From Rhodobiaceae bacterium (GTDB taxonomy: Bacteria > Pseudomonadota > Alphaproteobacteria > RS24), in contig NYTN01000062.1 in NCBI GenBank assembly GCA_002683515.1, positions 1-14,820 of the forward strand: a DNA stretch of 14,820 bases, written 5' to 3'. The first letter of the stretch is position 1. Every line of letters starts with the position of its first letter. Shown here piece after piece: positions 6,643 to 14,369 of the stretch. A model generated the notes under the pieces. It had not been told where the DNA came from. It was given only the letters and a program-made list of their open reading frames with translations, and searched no databases. Position numbers and translations under genes: made by a program.

Positions 6643-8085
6643 ATGACCAATAAACGTATTTTTGTGACATTATTGCCAAAACTTCTTGGCCTCATTATCT
6701 CTATTTCATCACTCACAGCTTGTGCACCTTTTAATCAGGTTTCTGCGCAAAAGCCAAATTCTATAAATCATCCCGATCATAAAAAAATTATTCGTGCCTT
6801 TGGAGGAGTTTATGAGGATTTTGAAATTGGCAGTTATGTGGCGGGTCTGAGCCTAAAGATTGCCAAATCTTCTAATGACCCGGAGTCGAAATATCGGGTT
6901 ACTGTTCTTGATAGTCCGCAGGTGAATGCTTTTGCTATGCCAGGCGGCTTTACTTACGTTACACGGGGGCTGCTGGCTCTAGCCAATAATGAAGCTGAAG
7001 TGGCTGCAGTTATTGGGCATGAAATTGCCCACGTTACAGCTGCGCATGGTATTGAACGCCAAAGAACTTCCATTGGCGCGGCGGTACTTGCTAAGGTCCT
7101 AGGCAATGTATTGAACAGCCGCGTTGCGACCCAAATTATAGATATTGGTGCGACAGGATTGATGGCTAGTTATAGTCGTAAGCAAGAATATGAAGCAGAC
7201 AGGCTAGGTGTTCAGTCTCTCTATCGTGCTGGCTATGATCCTTATGCAGGGGGTGATTTTCTCGCCGCCATGGGGAGACTAAGTGAACGCGAGGCGAGGC
7301 TCAGTGGAGGCAATTCCGTGCCGGGCTGGTTCTCAACTCATCCCAATACAGGCGACAGGGTATCAAAAGCCCATAAAATTGCTGAGAGACTTGTTGTGAA
7401 TTCTAATTGGCGACGTAATCATGGACGGGCAACGCATTTGGCGGCTATTGATGGCATGCTTTATGGCGATGCGCCAGATGAAGGCTTTATTCGTGGCCAA
7501 GATTTTTTGCACCCGTTATTAAGGTTTAGCTTTTCAGTTCCGAACAGTTTTAAGTTGATTAATAGTCCTCAGGCTATTTTTGCCAAAGGCCCAGAGGGAG
7601 CTATTATAAAATTTGATATGGCAGATGCCGATCAATCAACAAATGCTTATCTAACTGACATCTGGGCTGAAGGGTTAAGCCTCAGAGATATTAGTGAGAT
7701 AAACTCAAATCTAGATGGAGTGACAGCAATCCATGAGCAACCGGACAAAATATCGCGGCTGGTTGTATTACATGCTGGTGAGGGGAAAGTCTACAGGTTT
7801 GTAATGCAAAGTCCGGCCTATGCCTTTGAGGGCTATGATGAAGGGTTTAAGGCTACCGCAAGAGGTTTCAAAAAACTTACTATAGGAGAAGCAGGAAAGC
7901 TTAGACCTTTAAAAATTAAAATACTTACAGTCAGAGAAGATGACAGGTTTCAGAATTTTGTTAAACAGATGAAAGGTGTGGAAGCACCAGAAGAAATGTT
8001 TAGGGTTTTAAACGGGTTAGGCGCTAGCGAGGATCTTGTTACGGGAACAAAAGTAAAAATTATCACCGACGCGCAAGTATTTTAA
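6643..8085 (+). CDS. M48-family metalloprotease lipoprotein with LysM-like C-terminus
   Basis: An exported zinc protease of about 480 aa. Seen: a lipoprotein signal with K4-R5, a hydrophobic core and lipobox LTAC ending at C27; no aspartate follows the cysteine, so outer-membrane sorting is likely. The zinc site is H126-E127-IAH130 with the third ligand E184 in YEADRLG, and the M48 segment MPGGFTYVTRGLL lies just before. The family resembles BepA/YfgC, which degrades or helps assemble outer-membrane proteins. After about residue 260 comes a separate region ending in a degenerate LysM-like module, ILTVREDDRFQNFV through FRVLNGLG to TGTKVKII, possibly for peptidoglycan contact. I prefer ATG 6643 (GAGGA just before, though with a short spacer) over ATG 6625, which has no ribosome site. 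It ends one base from rpoH, which is convergent. Confidence 0.88.
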   Translation: MTNKRIFVTLLPKLLGLIISISSLTACAPFNQVSAQKPNSINHPDHKKIIRAFGGVYEDFEIGSYVAGLSLKIAKSSNDPESKYRVTVLDSPQVNAFAMPGGFTYVTRGLLALANNEAEVAAVIGHEIAHVTAAHGIERQRTSIGAAVLAKVLGNVLNSRVATQIIDIGATGLMASYSRKQEYEADRLGVQSLYRAGYDPYAGGDFLAAMGRLSEREARLSGGNSVPGWFSTHPNTGDRVSKAHKIAERLVVNSNWRRNHGRATHLAAIDGMLYGDAPDEGFIRGQDFLHPLLRFSFSVPNSFKLINSPQAIFAKGPEGAIIKFDMADADQSTNAYLTDIWAEGLSLRDISEINSNLDGVTAIHEQPDKISRLVVLHAGEGKVYRFVMQSPAYAFEGYDEGFKATARGFKKLTIGEAGKLRPLKIKILTVREDDRFQNFVKQMKGVEAPEEMFRVLNGLGASEDLVTGTKVKIITDAQVF

Positions 8086-8086
8086 C

Positions 8087-8986
8087 TTATGGAAGCAAGC
8101 CTGATCCAACCGGGTCGCCATTAGTTGTCTTAGTCAATGCATGCTTCAACTTATCAAGAGCCTGATGTTCAATTTGGCGCACCCGCTCTTTTGAAATGCC
8201 CAGCTTTACACCTAGACATTCAAGGGTTACATTTTCTTCACCTAAGCGACGTTCGGAAATAATACGATATTCACGTTCATTAAGGGTTTCCATGGCTTCT
8301 TTGATCCAGTTCCGACGCACTTCGCTGTCTTTATCTTCGCTGACAACGTCGTCGGGTAGGGGGCCATCACAAACCAGCAGGTCTTGCCATTCTAAGCTGT
8401 TGGCTTCTCCATCCGCTTCTGACATCGGCGCATTCAGGCTTCTGTCGTTCCCGGATAGACGACCTTCCATGGTTTCCACATCTTCAAGTCTCACACCAAG
8501 TTCTTTGGCGATAAATAGACGACTTTCATGTGTCATGTTATTTTGACCGCCATCATTAATACGAGCGCGAAGGCGGCGGAGGTTGAAAAAAAGGGATTTC
8601 TGAGCAGCAGTTGTGCCAGTTCGCACTATTGACCAATTTCTTAAAATAAAATCTTGGATAGATGCACGAATCCACCATGAAGCATAGGTCGAAAAACGCA
8701 CACCGCGTTCAATGTCAAATCTATCGGCAGCTTGCATAAGACCAATGTTACCCTCTTGGACAAGATCGCCCACGGGTAGCCCATAATGGCGGAACTTTGT
8801 AGCCATCGCAATGACCAGACGAAGATGGGCAGATGTAAGCTCATGCAGAGCCTTTTCATTTTGATCCTGACGCCAGAGGCGGGCCAGTTCAAGTTCATGC
8901 TCCTGCTCAAGGAGAGGCACTTTCATGGCACCTTTGAAATATCTTCTGTTAGCTGCGAGTGTTTCTTGCGTATCAATATGGGTCAT
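8087..8986 (-). CDS. rpoH: RNA polymerase sigma factor RpoH (sigma-32)
   Basis: A 299-aa group 3 sigma factor that directs RNA polymerase to heat-shock and other stress promoters. Seen: region 2 with HLRLVIAMATKFRHYGLPVGDLVQEGNIGL at about 54-83 and the promoter-melting/-10 region VRFSTYASWWIR (96-107), the RpoH box QKSLFFNLRR at 129-138 that distinguishes sigma-32 and is the site tied to chaperone/FtsH control, and region 4 with a helix-turn-helix ending SKERVRQIEHQALDKLK. Length matches alphaproteobacterial RpoH (about 290-300). A good AGGAG (8993-8997) precedes the ATG. It lies 111 bases after carD on the same strand; I find no convincing promoter in that gap. Many Alphaproteobacteria have two RpoH copies, and I cannot tell which this is. 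Confidence 0.96.
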   Translation of the reverse strand: MTHIDTQETLAANRRYFKGAMKVPLLEQEHELELARLWRQDQNEKALHELTSAHLRLVIAMATKFRHYGLPVGDLVQEGNIGLMQAADRFDIERGVRFSTYASWWIRASIQDFILRNWSIVRTGTTAAQKSLFFNLRRLRARINDGGQNNMTHESRLFIAKELGVRLEDVETMEGRLSGNDRSLNAPMSEADGEANSLEWQDLLVCDGPLPDDVVSEDKDSEVRRNWIKEAMETLNEREYRIISERRLGEENVTLECLGVKLGISKERVRQIEHQALDKLKHALTKTTNGDPVGSGLLP

Positions 8987-9097
8987 TATTTTCTCCTATT
9001 TTCCTTTACGCAAAGAAATGGAGACTGGTTCACTAAAAATTGGGGATCAGGAAAAAATTTTATTTATATTTTTAAAACTTCATTGATATGAATATTA

Positions 9098-10063
9098 TTA
9101 TTCTTCTTCAGAAGAATCGTCAGCAGCACTAGTTTTGGTTGTTGCATTAGATAACACATCTTCAAGTTTGGCTGTAGCAACTTCAAGTTCTGTTTTGTTA
9201 ATGGCGGCAACCTCACGTGCCATTCTGTCAAGAGCCGACTCATAAAGTTGACGCTCGCTATAAGACTGTTCAGGCTGGTTTTCATTCCTGTAAAGATCAC
9301 GAACTACTTCTGCCGTTGCGACTAAATCGCCTGAATTGATTTTTGCCTCATATTCTTGCGCTCTGCGGCTCCACATGGTGCGTTTGATGCGTGCACGCCC
9401 TCGCAGGGTTTTCATTGCTCCTGTCATCATGGTTTTGTCAGCCAGCTTACGCATGCCGTTTTCAACCGCTTTATCAAGTGGCAAAAGAAGCGTCATTTTT
9501 TCTTTTTCAAAACTAATGACAAACAGCTCAAGCTCTGCATCTCCGAATTGCTGGTTGGAAATCTCAGATATTTGACCAACGCCATGTGACGGGTAAACAA
9601 TAAATTCATTTACACGAAACCCTTTAGCAGCCTTCCGGTCAACTTGTCTGGCTTTTGAAGGAGCCTTAGCAGGAGCCTTAGGCGCTGTTTTTGCTGGCGC
9701 TTTTTTAACGGCAGGTTTTTTGGCCGGTGCTTTGGATACTGGCTTTTTGTCGGCATGTTTCCGAGCAGTTGCTTTAGCAGTCGTTTTCTTGGCAACAGGC
9801 GGTTTGGTAGTTGGTTTTTTGGCAGGCGCTTTAGCTTCTGACTTTTTAGTAGCGGTTTTAGCAGCAGGTTTTTTAGTAGCAGGTTTTTTAGCAGCAGGTT
9901 TTTTAGCAGCAGGTTTTTTAGCAGCAGGTTTTTTAGCAGCAAGTTTTTTAGCAGCAGGCTTTTTAGAAGCAGGCTTTTTAGCGGCAGGTTTTTTTGCAGC
10001 AGGTTTTTTAGCAGCAGTTTTTTTAGCAGCAGTTTTTGAGGTTGATTTTTTGGTTGTCGCCAT
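9098..10063 (-). CDS. carD: CarD-family transcription regulator with histone H1-like N-terminal tail
   Basis: A 321-aa protein in two parts. Residues 1 to about 148 are almost only K, A, P, T and S, with some ten AAKKP-type pentapeptides at about 17-66 and looser KAPAKK units to 140, like the tail of histone H1 or AlgP/Hc1-like proteins. From about 149 (FRVNEFIVYPSHGVGQI) comes a CarD/CdnL domain: the RNA polymerase-interacting Tudor-like part, then the basic helical part with MKTLRGRARIKRTMWSRRAQEYEAKI, ending near 305 and followed by an acidic DDSSEEE tail. CarD/CdnL proteins bind the RNA polymerase beta subunit and stabilise open complexes, notably at rRNA promoters. The usual length is about 160-170 aa, so the extension doubles it. 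The tail should bind DNA non-specifically. AAAAGGAT precedes the ATG. fdxA is 72 bases upstream. Confidence 0.94.
   Translation of the reverse strand: MATTKKSTSKTAAKKTAAKKPAAKKPAAKKPASKKPAAKKLAAKKPAAKKPAAKKPAAKKPATKKPAAKTATKKSEAKAPAKKPTTKPPVAKKTTAKATARKHADKKPVSKAPAKKPAVKKAPAKTAPKAPAKAPSKARQVDRKAAKGFRVNEFIVYPSHGVGQISEISNQQFGDAELELFVISFEKEKMTLLLPLDKAVENGMRKLADKTMMTGAMKTLRGRARIKRTMWSRRAQEYEAKINSGDLVATAEVVRDLYRNENQPEQSYSERQLYESALDRMAREVAAINKTELEVATAKLEDVLSNATTKTSAADDSSEEE
9859..10038. repeat. 15-bp tandem repeat, about 12 units
   Basis: About twelve head-to-tail 15-base units of the form TAGCAGCAGGTTTTT (plus strand), which read as AAKKP pentapeptides of the CarD tail on the minus strand. Several units are identical and the rest differ by one to three bases. 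The unit is a multiple of three, so gain or loss of a unit keeps the frame. The repeat also creates long false open frames on both strands. Confidence 0.93.
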
Positions 10064-10135
10064 TGTCTTTTGATCCTTTTACCTTTTCCCGGTTGCCAAT
10101 TGAGTAATCTTATCTGCCTGATAAAAAAATCGCAT

Positions 10136-10474
10136 TCAGTCGCCCTCACCAGGAGTCTCGCTGAAAAACTTATCAAACTTATCCGTTTGTTTCAAAAAAT
10201 CATCTGCATCAGCAGGTGCATCTTTTTTGAGTGTTATATTTGGCCAGATATCTGCAAATTTAGTATTCACTTCAAGCCATTTTTCCAAGCCGTCTTCAGT
10301 ATCTGGCTTAATGGCTTCCGCCGGACATTCAGGTTCGCAAACACCGCAATCAATACATTCATCGGGACTGATGACTAGCATGTTTTCACCTTCGTAAAAA
10401 CAGTCAACAGGGCAAACCTCAACACAATCTGTGTATTTACACTTAATGCAGGCATCAGTCACAATATAAGTCAT
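10136..10474 (-). CDS. fdxA: Seven-iron ferredoxin FdxA (3Fe-4S / 4Fe-4S)
   Basis: A 112-aa cytoplasmic electron carrier like Azotobacter ferredoxin I. Seen: C9, C17 and C50 placed to hold the 3Fe-4S cluster and C21, C40, C43 and C46 for the 4Fe-4S cluster, plus the characteristic extra cysteines C12 and C25, in the pattern CIKCKYTDCVEVCPVDC and ECIDCGVCEPEC. The C-terminal extension with WPNITLKK and a final acidic segment is the standard FdxA form. It supplies low-potential electrons; its partner here is unknown. The gene sits 31 bases after the TerB-like gene and 72 bases before carD, a pairing with carD that recurs in Alphaproteobacteria. The ribosome site is weak (GGAT). Confidence 0.95.
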   Translation of the reverse strand: MTYIVTDACIKCKYTDCVEVCPVDCFYEGENMLVISPDECIDCGVCEPECPAEAIKPDTEDGLEKWLEVNTKFADIWPNITLKKDAPADADDFLKQTDKFDKFFSETPGEGD

Positions 10475-10505
10475 GCTTTATCCATTCTTATTGTCGTATC
10501 GGTGG

Positions 10506-10964
10506 TCAATCCGGCTGTTTAAGGCCTAGGTTTATCGCCGCTCTTTGCCGTGCAGCTCCAGTTTCTATGTCGGGAACATGTATAAGCCCCGAAATGCGAC
10601 GAAGCAAGTTTGCTTCGAAATCATCAAGTCTGCCATCCGAAAGAACAACCATCCAAAGCTTTTCAATCAGAACAACTTTCTGAGGAAGTTCGTAATGCGC
10701 ATTAATGACCTTAGTCCATTGATACAAATCATTGGCCTCGGACTCGAGCGTATCAGCAAGCATCATCAATTCTTGAGTTTCATCTTTGGAAAGACTGAAG
10801 CCGTCCTGAAGAATTTGACGCAATGTGTCAATTTCAATGCCATCTGTTTGGCCGTCCAGCCGAGCGGCGTGGGTCAACAATGCAGCAGCTGCTAAAGATA
10901 AAGTATCATCCGTCTTCGGTGTCACTTCAACACTATCAAATAGATTTTTAAGGCGATTAAACAT
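10506..10964 (-). CDS. TerB-family protein
   Basis: A 152-aa helical protein of the TerB / DjlA N-terminal superfamily. Seen: two similar halves, LAAAALLTHAARLDG at about 24-38 and EKLWMVVLSDGRLDDFEANLLRRI at about 100-123, each with the acidic D-G motif and following glutamate that bind metal in TerB. There is no signal peptide and no J domain. TerB proteins have been tied to tellurite and other stress, but tellurite resistance should not be assumed, since no other ter genes are present. It is 21 bases downstream of the S4-domain gene and 31 bases upstream of fdxA, so it is part of the helicase-to-fdxA run. I see no clear Shine-Dalgarno at the ATG, which suggests coupling to the gene upstream. 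Confidence 0.8.
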   Translation of the reverse strand: MFNRLKNLFDSVEVTPKTDDTLSLAAAALLTHAARLDGQTDGIEIDTLRQILQDGFSLSKDETQELMMLADTLESEANDLYQWTKVINAHYELPQKVVLIEKLWMVVLSDGRLDDFEANLLRRISGLIHVPDIETGAARQRAAINLGLKQPD

Positions 10965-10985
10965 GAAGTTGAAATATTGTCATTT

Positions 10986-11312
10986 TTACAATTTGGCAAG
11001 AAGTTTATCGCTATTGTTCTCATCTGCGTCTTCTTTTTGTGTAATGTCTTCGTAGAGGCTTTGCGCTTCATTGGCCGTCCCCCGACGGGTTCCCAAATCG
11101 AGCACACGGATAACACGTATCTGATTGCCCTGAGCAAAGGTGAGGATATCGCCAACTTTTATCGTGTCGCTTGATTTTTTTATTTTGTTTCCATTGCAGC
11201 GGATACGCCCCCCCTTAGCATGTTTCGTAGCAAAAGACCGGGTTTTGAAGAATCGTGCAAACCAGAGATACTTATCAACTCTGAGGCTATCTAACTCCGT
11301 CATATTGCTCAC
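10986..11312 (-). CDS. S4-domain RNA-binding protein (Hsp15/HslR-like)
   Basis: A 108-aa protein whose first 70 residues form an S4 RNA-binding domain: LRVDKYLWFARFFKTRSFA (10-28), GGRIRCNGNKIKKSS, then VGDILTF, and a short charged tail. This matches Hsp15/HslR, which binds 50S subunits carrying stalled peptidyl-tRNA after heat shock. I keep the GTG start at 11312: AAAGGAT lies about nine bases upstream of it, whereas the next ATG (three codons later) is too far from that site. The GTG overlaps the helicase stop (GTGA), so translation is coupled to the helicase. The joint placement with helicase and rpoH fits a heat-shock and RNA-handling role, but that is inference. Confidence 0.88.
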   Translation of the reverse strand: MSNMTELDSLRVDKYLWFARFFKTRSFATKHAKGGRIRCNGNKIKKSSDTIKVGDILTFAQGNQIRVIRVLDLGTRRGTANEAQSLYEDITQKEDADENNSDKLLAKL

Positions 11313-14053
11313 TTATTATTATCCTTTAGGCTCTGGAGAACGGCAAAGGGTGAGTTTGGATCTATTTTCTTTTCATAATTTTTATTTAAGTTTTTATTAG
11401 ATGTTGATTTGTGATGTCTGGTGGCCGTTTGATACTCGGATTTTTTGCCGGCAGGTTTATTGTTTTGTGTCTTTTTTCTTGGTTTAGCTTTATGAGTGGG
11501 TCGCTTTTTAGGATACCAAAGGTGGGTTACAGTTTTTAAATTGCCTTCATCCGCTGTTTCTAGTGCTTCAATTTCAGCCGCTACTTCGTCTTCATTATTT
11601 TTATTAGCGTTATTTTCGGTATGTTCTTCGGGTAATTGGGGTTCTGATTGCGGTTTTGGTTTTGAGCCATATCCAAGCCCTTTAAGAATATCTGCCATTT
11701 CATTATGACTGCATCCCATTAAGGAAACCATATCCGCTGATATTTCAAATTCATTACCTCTGTCATTAGCTTCAATAGCTTTACGAATAAGATCAGCCAA
11801 TCTTTCTAGCATATCCAGCCGAATGGCACGTTTTCCATAAACTCTGAAACCCAGAGATCGGTAAAACCCCAGAGGGAGTTCGCTCTGGCGCATACAGGAG
11901 GTTAATCCCGGTGTCGGTGCGAGTGCTAAATCTTCACCGGCTTTGCGGTTGTTAAAATAAGACCAGAGCATAGCCAGTCCACGAGCAGGGCTAGGTTTTA
12001 AAAGTGCGGGCATGAAAATGTCATAAGTCCCAAAACGTAGGCCGAGCTTTCTTAATCCAGCGCGTTCAGTTTGGCCTATATCCGACAGTGTTTCAGCTAT
12101 GTTGGCACGGGGAATATGCCCCCCATGTTCAACAATTTGAAATGCTAAGCCTCGCGCTAAACCGTTCAGGCTCTCATCATTTTTCATGGTAATAAGTGGC
12201 TCAAGTAATTTATCTAAATAATGCCTTACAAAAATGGCGAGCCTTGCTTCTATTTGATTGCGCGGTGCGCCGACAAGGCTCTCATCAGCCAGTAATTTGA
12301 TGTCAGGTGATAGCATGTCTCGTCCGGCAACAAGTTTGGCAATACAGGATTGATGCCAGAAGATTTCGCCCTGTTCAGTGAGTTTTAATTCATCATCCGG
12401 ACATGCCGCAAGTTCGCTAGCGCGGTTGCGAAGTTCTTGTCCAACGACTTTTTCGATAGCGGCTCTCACAGTGCGAGGCGGGGAATTGGTCATACGATTA
12501 TCTTTAGCAAAATGTAATCCTTCAATGCGTCCTGCATATTCACCTTCAACATGAACATCACCTACAGCATCAATTTCAGCCTTTGCTTCGTCGCGGCCCT
12601 GTAATCGTTTTAATAAAATGGATGACCTTGTGTCCACAAATTGTTTCATCAAGCCTTGGTGCAGGGCATCAGAAAGTTTGTCTTCTACCTGCCGTGCTTG
12701 GGCTTGCCATTGACGCTGGTTTTCGACCCACCCACTTTTCTGGGTGACATAAGTCCAAGTACGGATATGTGCAAGCCGAGAGCCGAGCGTATCAAGATCG
12801 CCGTCAGTTCGATCACACCGTGCAATACGTTCCTCTATCCACTTTGCAGGTAGGGTAGCTTGATCGCCTGATAGGAATAAAAATATCTCGCCTAAAATGG
12901 AGGCGTGTTCCCCGATAATTGTTTTTCTGAAATCAGGGATTTGCGCCACTTCCCAGAGCAGTCGAATGCTATTTTCGTCCTCCGCACGGTCTTTGATGGA
13001 GGGGTCAGATGTCATCATATTTAGCGCCTGCATATCAATTGTAATGGGAACACGTATCAGCCCCTTGTTGGGAGGGGGTGCTTCAAGAGAAATTTTTAAG
13101 GCTTCGACCGAGGAAAAGTCCAAATTAGGGTTACGCCACATCAACCGACGTATCGGCTCAAATGAGTTGTTTTCAATCTGCTCAACCAGTGTTTCATCAA
13201 ATGCCGGCATTTCACCCGTCACACCAAAAGTTCCGTCAGCAATATGGCGCCCGGCGCGTCCTGCAACTTGTGCAAGTTCCGCGGCCAAGAGTTCGCGGTG
13301 GTTTCTTCCGTCAAATTTGCGGGTTTGTGCAAATGCGACATGATCTACATCCATATTGAGTCCCATGCCAATCGCATCCGTGGCGACCATAAAGTCAACT
13401 TCTCCAGACTGATACATATCGACTTGTGCATTTCTTGTGCGTGGGCTGAGTGCTCCCATAACAACTGCTGCGCCCCCCTTTTGCTGGCGCACAACTTCGG
13501 CAATCGCATAAACACTGTCAACTGAGAAAGAGGTTATGGCGGTGCGACGGGGGAGGCGGGAAAGTTTTTTGGACCCGGCATAGCTTAGTGTGGACAGCCG
13601 CGGTCGAGAGATAATATGAGCCTTGGGAAGAAGCTGTTTTATCATTGGAACCATAGTCGCTGCACCCAAAAGCATGGTTTCTTGATTGCCGCGCGCATGT
13701 AGCAAGCGGTCTGTAAAAATATGCCCGCGCTCGGCATCTGCCGCAAGTTGAACTTCATCAATCGCCATAAAATCAACCGGTTTGCTAATCGGCATAGCCT
13801 CAACAGTACAAATATAATAAGCCGGGTCAGGCGGTAATATCTTTTCTTCGCCCGTAATAAGTGCGACCTGCCCCGCACCTTTGAGTTTAACAACTCGGTC
13901 ATACACCTCCCGCGCCAGTAGTCGAAGGGGAAACCCAATCATGCCGGTTTCATAACCGAGCATTCGTTCGATAGCTAAGTGGGTTTTGCCTGTATTGGTG
14001 GGGCCAAGTACAGCAGTGACAGGACTCGACGCATGAGATGAATAACAAGACAT
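11309..14053 (-). CDS. SUV3/MgpS-type superfamily 2 RNA/DNA helicase
   Basis: A roughly 914-aa ATP-dependent helicase. Seen: Walker A GPTNTGKT (17-24), DEVQ as motif II (99-102), GAATM as motif III (130-134), TDAIGMGLN (225-233) and QVAGRAGRH as motif VI (262-270), the SUV3-like set. A long middle part has the family segment LRFGTYDIFMPALLKPSPARG. The last ~100 residues are acidic then Lys-rich and low in complexity, closing with IDPNSPFAVLQSLK, a terminal peptide I recognise from other alphaproteobacterial members. Mitochondrial SUV3 unwinds RNA for the degradosome; the bacterial role is less clear. I prefer ATG 14053 because the P-loop then starts at residue 17; a GTG at 14071 in the same frame is possible. 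Neither has a good ribosome site. It overlaps the S4 gene and is divergent from rpmB. Confidence 0.9.
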   Translation of the reverse strand: MSCYSSHASSPVTAVLGPTNTGKTHLAIERMLGYETGMIGFPLRLLAREVYDRVVKLKGAGQVALITGEEKILPPDPAYYICTVEAMPISKPVDFMAIDEVQLAADAERGHIFTDRLLHARGNQETMLLGAATMVPMIKQLLPKAHIISRPRLSTLSYAGSKKLSRLPRRTAITSFSVDSVYAIAEVVRQQKGGAAVVMGALSPRTRNAQVDMYQSGEVDFMVATDAIGMGLNMDVDHVAFAQTRKFDGRNHRELLAAELAQVAGRAGRHIADGTFGVTGEMPAFDETLVEQIENNSFEPIRRLMWRNPNLDFSSVEALKISLEAPPPNKGLIRVPITIDMQALNMMTSDPSIKDRAEDENSIRLLWEVAQIPDFRKTIIGEHASILGEIFLFLSGDQATLPAKWIEERIARCDRTDGDLDTLGSRLAHIRTWTYVTQKSGWVENQRQWQAQARQVEDKLSDALHQGLMKQFVDTRSSILLKRLQGRDEAKAEIDAVGDVHVEGEYAGRIEGLHFAKDNRMTNSPPRTVRAAIEKVVGQELRNRASELAACPDDELKLTEQGEIFWHQSCIAKLVAGRDMLSPDIKLLADESLVGAPRNQIEARLAIFVRHYLDKLLEPLITMKNDESLNGLARGLAFQIVEHGGHIPRANIAETLSDIGQTERAGLRKLGLRFGTYDIFMPALLKPSPARGLAMLWSYFNNRKAGEDLALAPTPGLTSCMRQSELPLGFYRSLGFRVYGKRAIRLDMLERLADLIRKAIEANDRGNEFEISADMVSLMGCSHNEMADILKGLGYGSKPKPQSEPQLPEEHTENNANKNNEDEVAAEIEALETADEGNLKTVTHLWYPKKRPTHKAKPRKKTQNNKPAGKKSEYQTATRHHKSTSNKNLNKNYEKKIDPNSPFAVLQSLKDNNK

Positions 14054-14289
14054 GAAACACAATCTGTTCACAGGAGGGTAGATTTTGCAAGTTTGATGAC
14101 GGCAAAACTAAAAAAAATAATGACGAAAGAACATATAATGAACATAACGTGTCCGAATCACTTACATAGTAGCACTTCCCCATTCGTTCACGACTAAATG
14201 TAGTGTGTTTTCACAAGCTTAGCGTCATCCAAGCTTCAAATTTATGGTTTGATTCTTATATTTTTGAAATCAAAGAGTGGGAAATAACT

Positions 14290-14311
14290 CACGTTTAAGT
14301 GATCAAACGTG
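14290..14311. repeat. Inverted repeat CACGTTT-N8-AAACGTG
   Basis: Perfect seven-base arms around an eight-base centre, 22 bases in all, in the helicase-rpmB spacer. The size and symmetry fit an operator for a dimeric regulator; the protein is unknown. It lies just upstream of the possible start of a transcript ending at the orphan terminator. Confidence 0.4.
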
Positions 14312-14369
14312 TTTGATAGTTGAAGCAATTTTCTAGGATATTATCTCCAAATAGATTGCTATTTAACCC

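Noticed and set aside
9859..10038. Tandem repeat as a CRISPR-like array
   Set aside because: Units are contiguous with no spacers and keep a coding frame.
9720..10073. 117-codon plus-strand open frame of AAGFL repeats resembling a membrane protein
   Set aside because: Antisense reading of the same 15-bp repeat; hydrophobicity is a by-product of poly-lysine codons on the other strand.
9610..10176. 188-codon minus-strand open frame rich in leucine/lysine across the repeat
   Set aside because: It is the frame-shifted reading of the CarD tail repeat; the true frame carries the CarD domain and a ribosome site.
10506..10964. Tellurite resistance determinant
   Set aside because: A lone TerB-like protein without terC, terD or terZ does not support this function.
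12897..13343. 148-codon plus-strand frame antisense to the helicase
   Set aside because: It lies wholly opposite conserved helicase motifs and shows no domain or ribosome site.
13950..14183. 77-codon minus-strand frame overlapping the helicase start
   Set aside because: It overlaps the Walker A region in another frame and has no recognisable protein features.
14096..14197. 33-codon plus-strand frame after an AGGAGGG at 14072-14078
   Set aside because: The AGGAGGG is 17 bases from the ATG, too far for a ribosome site, and the composition shows no protein-like pattern.
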